From assembly GCA_023053685.1 (NCBI GenBank), contig JALIGW010000014.1:16512590-16576589 (forward strand): a DNA stretch of 64,000 nt. Direction: 5' to 3'. The stretch comes from Diadophis punctatus similis. Taxonomy: Eukaryota; Chordata; Lepidosauria; Squamata; Dipsadidae. Of this stretch, positions 52,456 through 62,856 are shown piece after piece. A model generated the notes under the pieces. The model was not told the origin of the DNA, made no database searches, and worked only from the letters and a program-made list of their open reading frames with translations. The position numbers and the translations under genes are program-made. The first letter of the stretch is position 1, and the number at the start of each line of letters is the position of its first letter.

Positions 52456-53997
52456 ACACCTGTCTGAACTTGACGAATACAAATCACCAGGATGGATTAA
52501 AACCCCAGAGTTCTAAAGGAGCTGGCAGATGTCATCACAGAACCACTGCACCACATCTTTCAAAAATCCTGGAACACGGGGGAACTACCAGAGGACTGGA
52601 AAAGAGCTGATGTGATTCCCATCTTCAAAAAAGGAAAAAAAACAGACCCAGGAAACTACAGACCAATCAGCCTAACATCAATACCCGGGAAAATAGTGGA
52701 AAAGATAATAAAAAAACAAATCTGCCAACACCTAGAAAAAAGCAAAGTAATAACTAGCAGCCGGCACAGGTTTGTTAAAAACAGATCATGCCAAACCAAT
52801 CTTATTTCATTCTTCAACATAATGACTAAATTAGTAGACCAGCAAAATACTGTGGACATAATATACTTAGACTTCAGCAAGGCATTCAACATAGTAAACC
52901 ACAACCTACTTCTTTGTAAGCTAGAAAAAAGTGGGATAGATAGCTTCAACACCAGATTGATTCGCAACTGGCTGACAAACTATATTCAATGAGTAGTCCT
53001 TAATGGATCTAAGTCTACATGGAGAGAAGTAAGCAGTGGGGTACCATAAGGTTCCGTCTTAGGCCCAGTACTCTTCAACGTCATCATAAATGACTTAAAT
53101 GAGGGAATAGAAGGGCAATTTACCAAATTTGCAGATGATACTAACTGGCAGGAATAGCTAACATCCTAGAAGATAGGCTCAAGATCCAGATGGATCTTGA
53201 CAGACTTGAACACTGGGTCCTATCTAACAAAATGAAATTCAATGTAGAGAAAAGTAAAGCCCTACACTTAGGTAAGAAAAACCAAAATTACACATATAAA
53301 CTGGGTGAAACCAGGCTTAATAGCAGTAACTGTGAGACGGATCTTGGAGTCTTAGTGGACAACCAGCTAAACATGAGCAAGAAGTATGCAGTGGCAGCCA
53401 AAAAAGCCAATGCAATCCTAAATTGCATTAACAGAGGGATACAATCAAGATCAAGTGAGGTACTAATACCACTCTATAAAGCCTTAGTAAGACCATACCT
53501 AGAGTACTGCATCCAGTTTTGGTCATTACGCTATAAAAAAGATGTTGAGACTCTAGAAAAAGTGCAGAGGAGAGCAACCAGGATGATTAGGGGACTGGAG
53601 ACTAAAACATATGAAGAACAGTTACAGGAACTGGGCATGGCTAATCTAGTGAAGAGAAGGACCAGGGGAGACATGATAGTAGTGTTCCAATATTTGAGGG
53701 GCTGCCACAGAGAGGAGGGGGTCAAACTATTTTCCAAAGCACCCGAAGGCCAGACAAGGAATAATGGATGGAAACTGACCAAGGAGAGATTCAACCTAGA
53801 AATAAGGAGGAACTTTCTGACAGCGAGAACAATCAACCAATGGAACATCTTGCCTTCGGAAGTTGTGGGAGCTTCATCACTGGAGGCTTTCAAGAAGAGA
53901 TTGGACTGCCATTTGTCAGAAATGGTGTAGGGTCTCCTGCTTGAGCGGGGGGTTGGACTAGATCACCTATAAGGTCCCTTCCAACTCTGTTAATCTG
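52456..53997 (+). mobile_element. CR1 LINE, longest copy in the window
   Basis: A 5'-truncated CR1 of 1.5 kb running from the start of the reverse-transcriptase domain to the 3' UTR (TTGAGCGGGGGGTTGGACTA, CCAACTCTGTTAATCTGTTA). Its protein-coding remnant is described separately. Confidence 0.95.
52490..53930 (+). pseudogene. CR1 ORF2 reverse transcriptase, broken
   Basis: Motifs in order: DPGNYRPISLTSIPGKIVEK, then IYLDFSKAFNIVNH (motif A, aspartate kept), [18 protein letters not shown] (motif B, CAA changed to TAA near 53047), KFADDT (motif C, both aspartates kept, 53128-53142). The C-terminal region carries LEYCIQFWSLRYKKDVETLE and RRTRGDMIVVFQYLRGCHRE. Defects include a frame break near 52490, a CGA-to-TGA stop near 52991 and a frameshift just after FADDT. 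The 246-codon frame 53190-53930 is open. CR1 ORF2 primes cDNA synthesis at nicked targets; this copy cannot. Confidence 0.93.
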
Positions 53998-54169
53998 TTA
54001 AATATTTCCAACTTTTTCATTCAAGCCTCCAATCACAAGGAGCACCTCTTGCTTTCATGTTCTGTTTTCAGGTTGAACTTAATCATGAAACTCACTAACC
54101 TCCTCTTCTGATTATAATTGGAGCATACATTTGGATGATAGCCATATTAAAGGATTGCTCACAAAATTT

Positions 54170-54610
54170 ACAAATTTTGCAAAGACCGCACCTGGAATAC
54201 TGCATCCAGTTTTGGTCACCATAATATCACAATATTTTGGATATGTCTAGTTTAATGAAAAGAAAGACTAGGGGTGACATGATAGCATCTTCCAATATTT
54301 CAGAGAGTGCCACAAAGAAGAGGTGGAGGGGGTGTCAACCTATTTTCCAAATCACCATAAAGCAAGACCAAAAAACCCCCAAAACAATGGATGAAAACTA
54401 ATCAAGGAAAGAAGCAACTTAGAACTAAGGAGAAATTTCCTAACAGTGAGAACAATCAACCAGTGGAACAGAAGTTGCCTTCAGAAATTGTGTGTGCTCC
54501 ATCACCGGAGGCTTTCAAGAAGAGACTGGACAACCATGTGTCTGAAATGGTATAGGATCTCATGCTTAACAGGAGGTTGGACCTTCCACCTCTATTAGTC
54601 TATATTCTAT
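54170..54610 (+). mobile_element. Decayed CR1 3' fragment
   Basis: It contains CACCTGGAATACTGCATCCA, GGGGTGACATGATAGCATCT and CAATCAACCAGTGGAACAGA in CR1 order, with several small deletions and stops. It is much older than its neighbours. Confidence 0.8.
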
Positions 54611-54726
54611 TCTGTATTCTAAGTCTAATCAATATTATTTCATCACTGATTGCACTATGCCCAAGTACAATTTTCGCTATACTCTTCTTAACTATAAAGG
54701 CAACACTGCTCCTTCTTTAGACTTAT

Positions 54727-55445
54727 TATTAGAGTTGGAAGGGACCTTGTAGGTCATCTAGTCCAACCCCCTGCTCAAGCAGGAGTTCCTACACCATTTG
54801 AGACAGATGGCAGTCCAGTCTCTCCTTGAAGGTCGCAAGTGTTGGGGCTCTCACAACCTCCGCTGGCAAGCTGTTCCACTGGTTGATCGCTCTCACCGTC
54901 AGAAAGTTTCTCCTCACTTCCAGGTTGAATCTCTCCTTGGTCAGCTTCCATCCGTTATTCCTTGTTTGGCTTTCTGGTGCCATAGAGAACAGCCTGACCT
55001 CCTCCTCTCTGTGGCAGCCCCTCAAGTATTGGAACACTGCTATCATGTCACCCCTGGTCCTTCTCTTCGCTAGACTGGCCAAGCTCAGTTCCTGCAACTG
55101 CTCTTTGTATGTTTTATTTTCCAGACCCTTTATCATCCTGGTTGCTCTCTTCTGCACTTTCTCTAGAGTTTCAATGTCTTTTTTGTAGTGTGGTGACCAA
55201 AATTGGATGCAGTACTCTAGGTGTGGTCTGACCAAGGCTTCATAGAGTGGTACTAGTACCTCTCTGGTCCTTGATTGTATCCCTCTATTTATGCATCTCA
55301 GGACTGCGTTGGCCTTTTTGGCTGCTGCTGCACACTGCTGGCTCATATTTAGTTGGCTGTCTACCAAGACTCCGAGATCCCTCTCGCAATCGCTGCTATT
55401 GAGTGTGGTTTTGCCCAGTTTGTATGTGTATTTTTGATTCATGTT
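54727..55445 (-). mobile_element. CR1 LINE 3' fragment with intact C-terminal frame, antisense
   Basis: On the minus strand a 217-codon stop-free frame (55442-54789) encodes ERDLGVLVDSQLNMSQQCAA, LEYCIQFWSPHYKKDIETLE and ending LDCHLSQMV. The 3' UTR follows to 54727. The frame covers the region downstream of reverse transcriptase. It shares the FSMAPESQTRNNG and VVRAPTLATFK subfamily markers with 11099-11680. Confidence 0.93.
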
Positions 55446-55569
55446 ATTTTTGAAATTTATTTTTCATGTCTTGAATATTAAACACTGAATTTCTGACTGA
55501 GTGTCCAATCCCAGCCTGTTTCAATTCATTGATGCCTAAAATGTCCATTTGTATTTGTTTAATTTCATA

Positions 55570-55632
55570 AAATCATAGACTCATAATGCTGGAAGGTATC
55601 TTGGAGGTCTTCTAGTCCAACCCCCTTTCGTC
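55570..55632 (-). mobile_element. CR1 3' terminus, antisense, very short
   Basis: ATCATAGACTCATAATGCTG followed by GAGGTCTTCTAGTCCAACCC is the last ~60 bases of a CR1 3' UTR. Confidence 0.75.
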
Positions 55633-56088
55633 TTTCCCTGTTTTGCTTTCCCATGTTTGTGCTTCATACAGTCCATGTCCCCACTGTAGTTCTGTCTTTG
55701 CAGCTTCAGATTGGCTTTTCCTGGGTGGCAGCATCAGCAACTGGTTGTCCCGAAGGCTTTAATCTAGCTGGGCTGCTCTGATGACCTTCTGGCCTTGGGT
55801 GACCCTGATGGGAACACACACTTCTGACACACACACACAGTTTTCTGCCTCCCAACACCACCACACTGAGGCAGCAGAAAGGAACTTAGTATAGGCAAGG
55901 AAGAGAGGAAATCCAGCAGAATAGCACAGAATTTTGTTTTGGGTCATTTTGGATGTTTCCTTTTATAATGAGTGTACCTTTCTCACTGACATGAAAATGT
56001 TAATGTGCATGTTTAAATGTCAGTCAAGCAGAACCCAAAAAGGAAATTGGACTCTGAAGAGTGCAACCAGCAACCTGAATCGCGGTGC
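55633..56088. other. Unassigned DNA
   Basis: A short CA run near 55827-55840; nothing else recognised. Confidence 0.4.
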
Positions 56089-56096
56089 ATCACATG

Positions 56097-56619
56097 CAGT
56101 GGTGGGTTCCTACCGGTGCGGTCCACTCTATAGCACCGGTAGCAGCCCATTGGTGACGTCACAGTACCGGTGCGGTCGGTTGCCGGTGCCTGGGCACCAC
56201 CATTTTTTTAAAAAAAAATTACATTTTTTTAAAATTTTCTTCTGTGCATGCCCAGAAGCCGAGCTTCTGGCACTGCGCATGCGCTGCCTTCCTACCCCAC
56301 AGTGAGTCCAAGCAGGGGAGGATGGCCGAGGGAGCGCGTGAGACGCTGAAAGAACAGGCGGCAGGAGCGATCTCCATTCCCCTCCCTTCAGCAGTCCGAG
56401 AAGCCACGAACGTGCGGTGATGATCCTAGGCATTTTCTCATGTTTGAGGCTTCTTGAGCTGCTGAGGGGAGGGGGAATGGGTGGCAGGACCTATCTCAGT
56501 TCCCCTCCCTTCAGCAGTCTGAGAAGCCATGCCCACCCGGCTACATGGCTGGCAAGTCACACCCACAAAACAAGCCACGCCCACAGAGTGATAGTAAAAA
56601 AATTAGGAACCCGCCCCTG
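56097..56619. mobile_element. hAT-type MITE (CAGTGGTGGGTTCCTA)
   Basis: The ends are CAGTGGTGGGTTCCTACCGG and AGGAACCCGCCCCTG. The octamer ATCACATG is duplicated exactly (56089-56096 and 56620-56627). The interior resembles 37518-38038 in reverse order, so the two lie in opposite orientation. Confidence 0.95.
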
Positions 56620-56627
56620 ATCACATG

Positions 56628-57255
56628 AGCTCTTTCCCTCTGGAGCAAATGGCAGAGGTGAGCTTGAGTCTGACTTAAGAAGCTTATCAATCAGTCTGAA
56701 GGAGAAAAAACTTAATTATACAATGCAAATATCTCTCCTGCAAATGTGAGTAACTTTTGATGAGCCTCAATCGCTGGGTAATGTTTTAATTCTTTGAGGC
56801 AGCCGGGAGGGAAGGAGGTCTGGGAAGCAGCTGGTCTTTATCACATCACTCCACAACGTTCCATGTGGTTAATCGACACTCTGCAAATTAGCAGGAGACA
56901 AAGCCAATCTGAAAAAAAATGCTACCCAGATTAACTGTCCCGTGACGTCTAAAGGCGGCTTCGTTTCAAAAGGTTGATATTAAATCAATTACAACAATGA
57001 AACCAGGATGCAACACACTTCATGCATTTATATACACCCATAAAATTAGCAAAGAAAAAGGCCCATGTTAAAATTAAAATGCAAACGCACAATAAAAACA
57101 CAATGTTGTTTTCACTTTGATTAGAAGCTAATTAGTTCTCAGCAAGTGTTGTATGATGCCACTTCATAGGGTGCTTCCCACAAACATTCTGACATCTTCT
57201 GAGGCAGAAGGAAGACTACCTTCAGATCCTGCCTTCTTTTCTGACAGCTCATTCA
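56628..57255. other. Unassigned DNA
   Basis: Nothing recognised. Confidence 0.4.
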
Positions 57256-57262
57256 GACAGAA

Positions 57263-57508
57263 GAGCAGAGGTGGCGCAGTGGTTAAAGTGCAGCACTGCA
57301 GTTCAGCAGTTCAGCTGTTCAAATCTCACCAGGCTCAAGGTTGACTCAGCCTTCCATCCTTCCGAGGTGGGTAAAATGAGGACCCAGATTGTTGGGGGCA
57401 AGATGCTGACTCTGTAAACCGCTTAGAGAGGGCTGTAAAGCACTATGAAGCAGTATATAAGTCTAAGTGCTAAGTGCTATTGCTATTGTGCTAGTGCTAG
57501 TGCTATTC
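57263..57508 (+). mobile_element. Snake-type tRNA-derived SINE, full length
   Basis: The head AGAGCAGAGGTGGCGCAGTG contains the A box and GTTCAAATCTCACC the B box. The body has GGTTGACTCAGCCTTCCATC, and the tail is GTGCTATTGCTATTGTGCTA repeats. It is the best-preserved SINE of this family in the window. Confidence 0.93.
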
Positions 57509-58032
57509 AAGCCTTCTGCAGTTGCTCCGTGGACCTGATCAGCCACACCGAGAAAAGAAAAACTCTGGGCAAGGAAAATCTGGGACAAAAATTATCTTTG
57601 AATAATCTGAAAGTTCTTCTTTACAAATAATGGACTGGCTTTTCCTTGAATTGAAAATCCTTCAGTGAACCCAGAGTCTGCACTGCAATTCCAAAAATGC
57701 CGGGAGTTTGAATGATGCAGGTGATTCATTAGCTCAGTTGTGTCTTTTCAACTGTTAGCTCGTAGTTTCACCCTCCTTTTTTACACTCGTTTTGTTTCTC
57801 TTCCCAATGAATTATAATAGGAGATACAAGCATTTGTGAACTTGCTTATAAAATACCTGAAGTTCTGGAATTATTATTTTTTTGCAATATTTGGTTTGTC
57901 CCCCAAGTAGTAGCGAAAATGAGGATGCAGAGAGTTTGGAGTCAGTTTTTGTGGGTCCTTCTTAGAGGGCGGGACTGGAGGGGAGGGGAGAGTTCTCTTG
58001 AAATTCCCAGGTATAAAGCTGAGCAATGGTGG
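57509..58032. other. Unassigned DNA
   Basis: Nothing recognised. Confidence 0.4.
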
Positions 58033-58040
58033 ATTTCAGG

Positions 58041-58294
58041 CAGTGGTGAGCTGCTGGTAGTACCGATGATCAGCTGGCCCCGCCTACCCGCCCCTGCACT
58101 ATCCTGTCCTATATTTCCTTCTTTCTGGCTCAGCTGATTCACGCGGCATAGCTGATTTCTGAGCCTCCACTGTTCTACTTACCAGGGCTGCCTTAGAAGG
58201 TAAGCAGCTGAGCTTCAGATTGCTGTATTTTGAATGCTGTGTGCAAGCGCGCGATCACAGAACCGGTTGTTAAACCGGTTGCATCCCACCACTG
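58041..58294. mobile_element. hAT-type MITE (CAGTGGTGAGCTGC)
   Basis: It starts CAGTGGTGAGCTGCTGGTAG and ends GGTTGCATCCCACCACTG, flanked exactly by ATTTCAGG (58033-58040 and 58295-58302). Confidence 0.93.
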
Positions 58295-58344
58295 ATTTCA
58301 GGGGATGAAATCTTTGCCATTTGCTGGAAGAAAACTATGTGGTG

Positions 58345-58668
58345 CAGAGGTGGGTTCCTGCCTGTTCCTGCCGGTACGGTTAATAGCTGTTGTTCGGCGC
58401 AGAGCCGAAGACACTGCTGCCGTTCGCGGCGCGGGAGCTTTCCCCGGGCGCTTTCCCCGCCCGCATGGACGCTGCCAATTGCGTTCTTTTGCCCTCTGCG
58501 CATGCAGAACGCTTTGCACATGCACAGAGGACAAAAGAACGCAATTGGTGGCATCCATGCGGGCGGCGGCAGTGCCCGGGGAAAGCCCCCGCGCCGTGAA
58601 CGGCAGCAGCGTCTTTGGCTCTGCGCCGAACAACAACTATTTACCGTACTGGCAGGAATCCACTACTG
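58345..58668. mobile_element. hAT-type MITE with long GC-rich palindrome
   Basis: It starts CAGAGGTGGGTTCCTGCC and ends GGCAGGAATCCACTACTG, with flanks ATGTGGTG and GTGTGGTG (7 of 8). The whole element folds back. The centre carries TTTTGCCCTCTGCGCATGC and its inverted copy, the same core as in the TAAGGTGACC-type elements at 4891 and 40575. Mirrored frames on both strands are artefacts of the palindrome. Confidence 0.92.
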
Positions 58669-59261
58669 GTGTGGTGGTGTGTGGGAGATGAATTGTGGCT
58701 CTCAAATACCTTCCATAAAAGTCCTCTCTTTATTTAGCTCTTGTCGTAGTTTCCTAGCAAAAACTGCCTTCCCTTGGGAGAATCTGAATTCACAGGGTTT
58801 CCTTTTCCTAGTAACAAAATTAGGTGCTTAAGTGCTGCGCATCTCCTCCCTTCTAGAGGATGCAGAGGTCAGAACAGGAGCTTCTGCCTGGAGGGTTGTT
58901 TCTTCCATTGGTCCAGACACTTGGGGTTTGAATCAGTTGCCAGGCTGAGATCTGGTCTCTCTTTATTTTGTAAAAATTCAATAGATAAATAAATAAATAA
59001 ATAAAACTTCACAACCAGGATGCTACATTAGACAAACCTGAGACTGAGCAAGGGAAGGCAGGAGGCCTGCAAAGCAAGATAGAAAGAGATAAACAGACAG
59101 AGACACGAGATTATCAGGTGTTTATACTTTCATGGAATTAAAATCCTGAAGGGCAGACAGGTTTATATTGGCAAAAATTAATGTCAGTCTCTAATGCAGG
59201 AAGGAGGGGAAGGAGGGCTCAGCCGACATCAAGAACCACAGAGTTCAGCAAAGCAGGTAGG
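58669..59261. other. Unassigned DNA
   Basis: A short (AAAT)n at 58984-59005; nothing else recognised. Confidence 0.4.
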
Positions 59262-59371
59262 GGGAAGGAAGGAAGGAAGGAAGGAAGGAAGGAAGGAAGG
59301 AAGGAAGGAAGGAAGGAAGGAAGGAAGGAAGGAAGGAAGGAAGGAAGGAAGGAAGGAAGGAAGGAAGGAAG
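59262..59371 (+). repeat. (GGAA)27 microsatellite
   Basis: A pure GGAA tetranucleotide run of 110 bases that directly abuts an antisense CR1 fragment. Frames reading KEGR repeats are artefacts. GGAA runs can serve as ETS-factor binding arrays, but no target gene is seen. Confidence 0.98.
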
Positions 59372-59374
59372 TTG

Positions 59375-59870
59375 CTTCACTCCTTGATTAGTTCCCATCT
59401 GTTGCTTCTTGTCCTGCCTTCAGGTGCTTTGGAGAATAAACTGACTTCTCTGTGGCAGCCCCTGAGATATTGGAACATTGCTATCATGTCACCCCTGATC
59501 CTTCTTTTCATTAAACTAGACATACCCAGTTCCTGCAACCGTTCTTCATATGTTTTAGCCTCCAGTCCCTTAATCATCTTTGTTGCTCTTCTCTGCACTC
59601 TTTCTAGAGTCTCAACATCTTTATATCGTGGCAACCAAAACTGGAAGCAGTGTTCAAGGTGTGGACTTACCAAGGCATTATAAAGTGGTATTAATCAGTG
59701 GTGGGTTGCAAATTATTTTGCTACTGGTTCGTGTGTGCACTCGGTGCGCAGAAGCATCCCGGGCAGGTAGATGGAGCCTCCTGCCACCAGCGCTACCAGT
59801 TCTAAGAACAGGTCCGAACCAGGAGCAACCCACCGCTGGTATTAATACTTCACGTGCTCTTTAATACTTT
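59375..59870 (-). mobile_element. CR1 fragment, antisense, split by a MITE
   Basis: The minus strand encodes LEHCFQFWLPRYKDVETLER and RRIRGDMIAMFQYLRGCHRE (59673-59377). The MITE at 59696-59838 splits the upstream part. The 3' end of the CR1 is missing and is replaced by the GGAA run. Confidence 0.85.
59696..59838. mobile_element. hAT-type MITE (CAGTGGTGGGTTGC) inside CR1
   Basis: The ends are CAGTGGTGGGTTGCAAATTA and GGAGCAACCCACCGCTG. GTATTAAT is duplicated exactly (59688-59695 and 59839-59846). At 143 bp it is a heavily deleted relative of the longer family members. Confidence 0.94.
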
Positions 59871-60890
59871 AGAACACAATCCACAACTTCCCTGTGGAGT
59901 AGAATTGGGCCAGAAGTTGTGCTTTGAGGCTCAGCCTTGGATCCCAGGAGCATGAAAGGTGAGATGCTGCACCAACACCATCCCAACTCCTCTCTGGGTT
60001 GCCCCCCAAGGGCAGGAGGGGCTCGGCTCACCTGGGAACCTCTTCTACTTTCCAAGGATAGGAGAAGCAAGGGTGTGTGTGTGTCCTGATTTATTAGCAC
60101 TCCTTTGGTGGGTTTTCAGCAGCTCCTATAGCCTGCTGATGACCCCAAGGGGGCGGGGGAATGCTTCCCCTTCTTCCAGCCCCTTCAGCTCAGCCTTTGC
60201 TCCCTCCTGGGCTTCCCTCTCCCAGCCCCGAATGGCTCCTCCATCCCTCAACAAGCTGCTGCTGACTCAACTCCCCCCAGCTTTTCCTCCAGAGGGGAGG
60301 GGGGAAGACCTTCTTGCCAGAAAGTTGGGGGGAGGAAGGGGGCTCTTCTAATGGATCCCCAGAAAAGGGGAAAGGGAGAGAGAGAGGGAGAGCAGAATCG
60401 AGCAACGGCCCTCTGGGTTTCTTCACGCTTCCATTTCCGGACTCCCCTGGCAAAGGGGAGTTTTTGCAGGCTGAGCAGCTGCTTTCCAGCCCGGCTTCTC
60501 CCTTCCTTTTCTTCCTATTTATGTCTCGCTTGGTTTCATCACTCATTCCAGAGAGCAAACTCAGCATCTAGAACAACTAAAAACAGTCTCCTTTTCTGCA
60601 CCAGGCTGGTCAATGGCCAGACTCAACCTCCTGGGCGAAGAAGGACCCATCTTGGTCTCGAATTCCGTGGGCCCATCAGACACACCTGCAAGGCAGGGGC
60701 TTTCCAGGACTGGGTGGGGGGTGTCTTCCACACAAGGCCTCCCAGAATCCAAGCGATGCTTGGCAAGCATGTATCAATCCTTCCATTACTGAGGAGCTTG
60801 GATATCCCCTGCCTCTTCAGTGAGGCTTAGGGCAAAATCCATGGCCATGCAACTGCAGCCAGTATTGGCTTCTAACTGACCTTGGCTGCC
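59871..60890. other. GC-rich low-repeat stretch
   Basis: No repeat recognised. Overlapping frames occur on both strands, the longest being 159 codons at 60351-60830 (plus) and 125 codons at 60190-60567 (minus). None has a domain I recognise. Confidence 0.4.
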
Positions 60891-60894
60891 ACTG

Positions 60895-61038
60895 AAAAAG
60901 CTAGGCAGACTTGGGCCCCATTAGTAGATCCCTGGGAAGGGAGACCACCAGGAAATTTCAAGCCTGTGCGTTAGACTGAGAGGCTGAAATGAAGGCAATG
61001 GCAAGTCACTTTCCTATTGTTGTCAAGAAGACACAACA
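60895..61038 (+). mobile_element. SINE-like repeat end interrupted by L1
   Basis: GAGGCTGAAATGAAGGCAAT and GGCAAGTCACTTTCC, then TGTTGTCAAGAAGACACAAC, resemble the 3' part of the repeat at 41535-41755. An L1 insertion at 61039 cuts it. Confidence 0.45.
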
Positions 61039-61516
61039 AGACGATTTTATGCCCAGAAATGGAAGGTCACCTCGATCCCCACAATGGATGAATGGGCTGC
61101 AAAAAGTGACGGAGTTAGCAGAGATGGCTAAATTGACTGTTTTGATCAAAGAAAAAAAATATAAATACTTTTATTTCTACTTGGAAACCACTTCTGGACT
61201 TTGTGCTTGAGGTGGAAAAAAATGAAACTTTGATTTTGGGTTTTACCAATTAGAGAGATTTGCTTTTATAGAAATGGCTAGTTTATACTACTTTGCAAAA
61301 GTAAAAAGTTGAGGTTTGATGTTACTATCTTATTTTACTGCCCCAAAGGGAGTCGGAAATCAACGCCTTTTTCTTTCTTTTCCCCTTCTTTTCTTCTCCT
61401 TATTTTTCCCTTCCCTTTTCCCTTCCCTATTTCCCCTACTATTTAATTTTGTATTTTATTTGTATGCTATATTATAAACTAATAAAAACTGTTACAATGT
61501 GAAATAAAAAATAAAA
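61039..61516 (+). mobile_element. 5'-truncated L1 with target duplication
   Basis: The 14-bp sequence AAGAAGACACAACA flanks the copy (61025-61038 and 61517-61530). It encodes the ORF2 C-terminus (PQWMNGLQKVTELAEMAKLT, then LETTSGLCA and stop at 61208-61210). The ~300-bp 3' UTR has pyrimidine tracts and the end is AACTAATAAAAACTG plus A-rich sequence. It is the same subfamily as the antisense copy at 35722-37215. Confidence 0.93.
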
Positions 61517-61530
61517 AAGAAGACACAACA

Positions 61531-61740
61531 CAAATGTACCTATGTATTTAAATGAGACAAGCTAGACCGGAGGAATACTTTACCTTTTTAAAGCAATATG
61601 GTTACTCTGAAACTACTTGTGTTGTGCTTTTGTCTTCGTCTTGCAATCTTGCAAGCATCTTTCAGTGGTTCCACAGCCATTTGCACTCTGATTCAGGTGA
61701 CCCTGTGGACACAGATAAACCCCGAGTGGCTTCAATGACT
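61531..61740. other. Unassigned DNA
   Basis: Nothing certain; it may include upstream sequence of the next repeat. Confidence 0.35.
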
Positions 61741-61930
61741 CTCAGAGAGCTAATGACCAGATGATTGCAAAGAATATAAATCCTTCCAGTTCCCACCATC
61801 CAGTCAGAACTGAAGAAGATTCTTGGATGAGAAGCCAAGTTTTCAAGGAAAAAACCAAGGAAGTCCAGTTGCCTTTTGAAAAGCATCTTTGGGACAACTA
61901 TGACCTGGATAATTGAGAATCTCTATAGAC
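61741..61930 (+). mobile_element. Copy of the GAAGCTTCTTGGATGAGAAG repeat
   Basis: It contains AAGAATATAAATCCTTCCAG, GAAGAAGATTCTTGGATGAG, AGTCCAGTTGCCTTTTGAAA and TGACCTGGATAATTGAGAAT. Collinear with 46530-46705. Confidence 0.75.
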
Positions 61931-62184
61931 AATGTTTTTGCCTTTTCCTACACAGAAAGGAAACTCATGAAATAGATGTTCTTCTGCTTTATTCCAGTTT
62001 CTTAGGAAATATTCAATAATAATCAAAATATGTGGGGAACAATCTTGGTCCATGGCTTTTCCCAACCTCAGTTCACTGCTTATGGAGTCCTGCCCCGAAT
62101 CGCCATTGTGCTTTTAGTTTTTAGCCAAGCAAGCAGGGTGATGTTGGGGTGATGGTATTTTTGTGGGCTTTCAAGTAGAATTTA
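61931..62184. other. Unassigned DNA
   Basis: Nothing recognised. Confidence 0.4.
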
Positions 62185-62187
62185 TCT

Positions 62188-62405
62188 CCCTCAGGTGGCC
62201 TAGTGGTAAAGACGCTCACCTCCCACTCAGAAGTTTGAGAGATCAGTCCTAGGTAGTGGCAGATATTTCTCTCCTAGGGTGCAAAGTAAAAAAAAATTGC
62301 TGTGAACTCCGTGTGGCATCAAGAAGGGCATCCAGCCTGTAAACACTCAGTTGCATCCAGTTGCCCCAACTTTACCCCAAATTAAGGGTACAGGGTTGTA
62401 AAAAA
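62188..62405 (+). mobile_element. Sauria-type SINE
   Basis: The tRNA-like head (CAGGTGGCCTAGTGGTAAAG) contains the A box. A B-box-like GATCAGTCCTAG lies near 62250. The 3' part (GTGTGGCATCAAGAAGGGCA, then TCCAGCCTGTAAA) is of the kind shared between Sauria SINEs and BovB LINEs, so BovB is the likely mobiliser. No BovB copy is seen in this window. Confidence 0.8.
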
Positions 62406-62526
62406 GGGAGGGGAATGCTCTATGGTGGCCAAATGTTCTTTCTGGACAGTTCTGTAAGATGTAGCCTTGTTCTCATGCTTTAGCCAATTAACTTCATGTT
62501 TTTCTGATTTGATAGGATAGTAGTAA

Positions 62527-62856
62527 TGTCACGGTGTGAATATTGCCAGTTGTATGTATATGCAGGGTGCTGCATCCCTATTCTAATATTATGGTACATT
62601 CTATTACAAGCAGAACACGTGATATGATCTTGTGCGCATGTCCACATTCCTGATTCTCCATTAATCACTTTTGACTTGGCTCTTGACCGGAACGGTCATG
62701 TTTTATTAGCAAAAATGTAATTATTCAGGATTTATTGGTTTTGTACCGAAATAAATATTTTCTATTAGACTTTTAATCTCGGCTTCATTTCTAACAGTCT
62801 GGATTCCAAGAAAAGATCCACATCGCCACTATGAGATTTATTCTCACCTTAACAAG
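62527..62856 (+). repeat. LTR-like dispersed repeat, copy B
   Basis: It starts TGTCACGGTGTGAATATTG and has AATATTATGGTACATTC, GACCGGAACGG and CCGAAATAAATATTTTC. The LTR-like part ends CATTTCTAACA at 62796, giving TGT...ACA ends. A leader-like GTCTGGATTCCAAG follows, shared with copy A at 31542. Confidence 0.68.

Noticed and set aside
59181..59391. KEGR-repeat protein
   Set aside because: Translation of (GGAA)n only.
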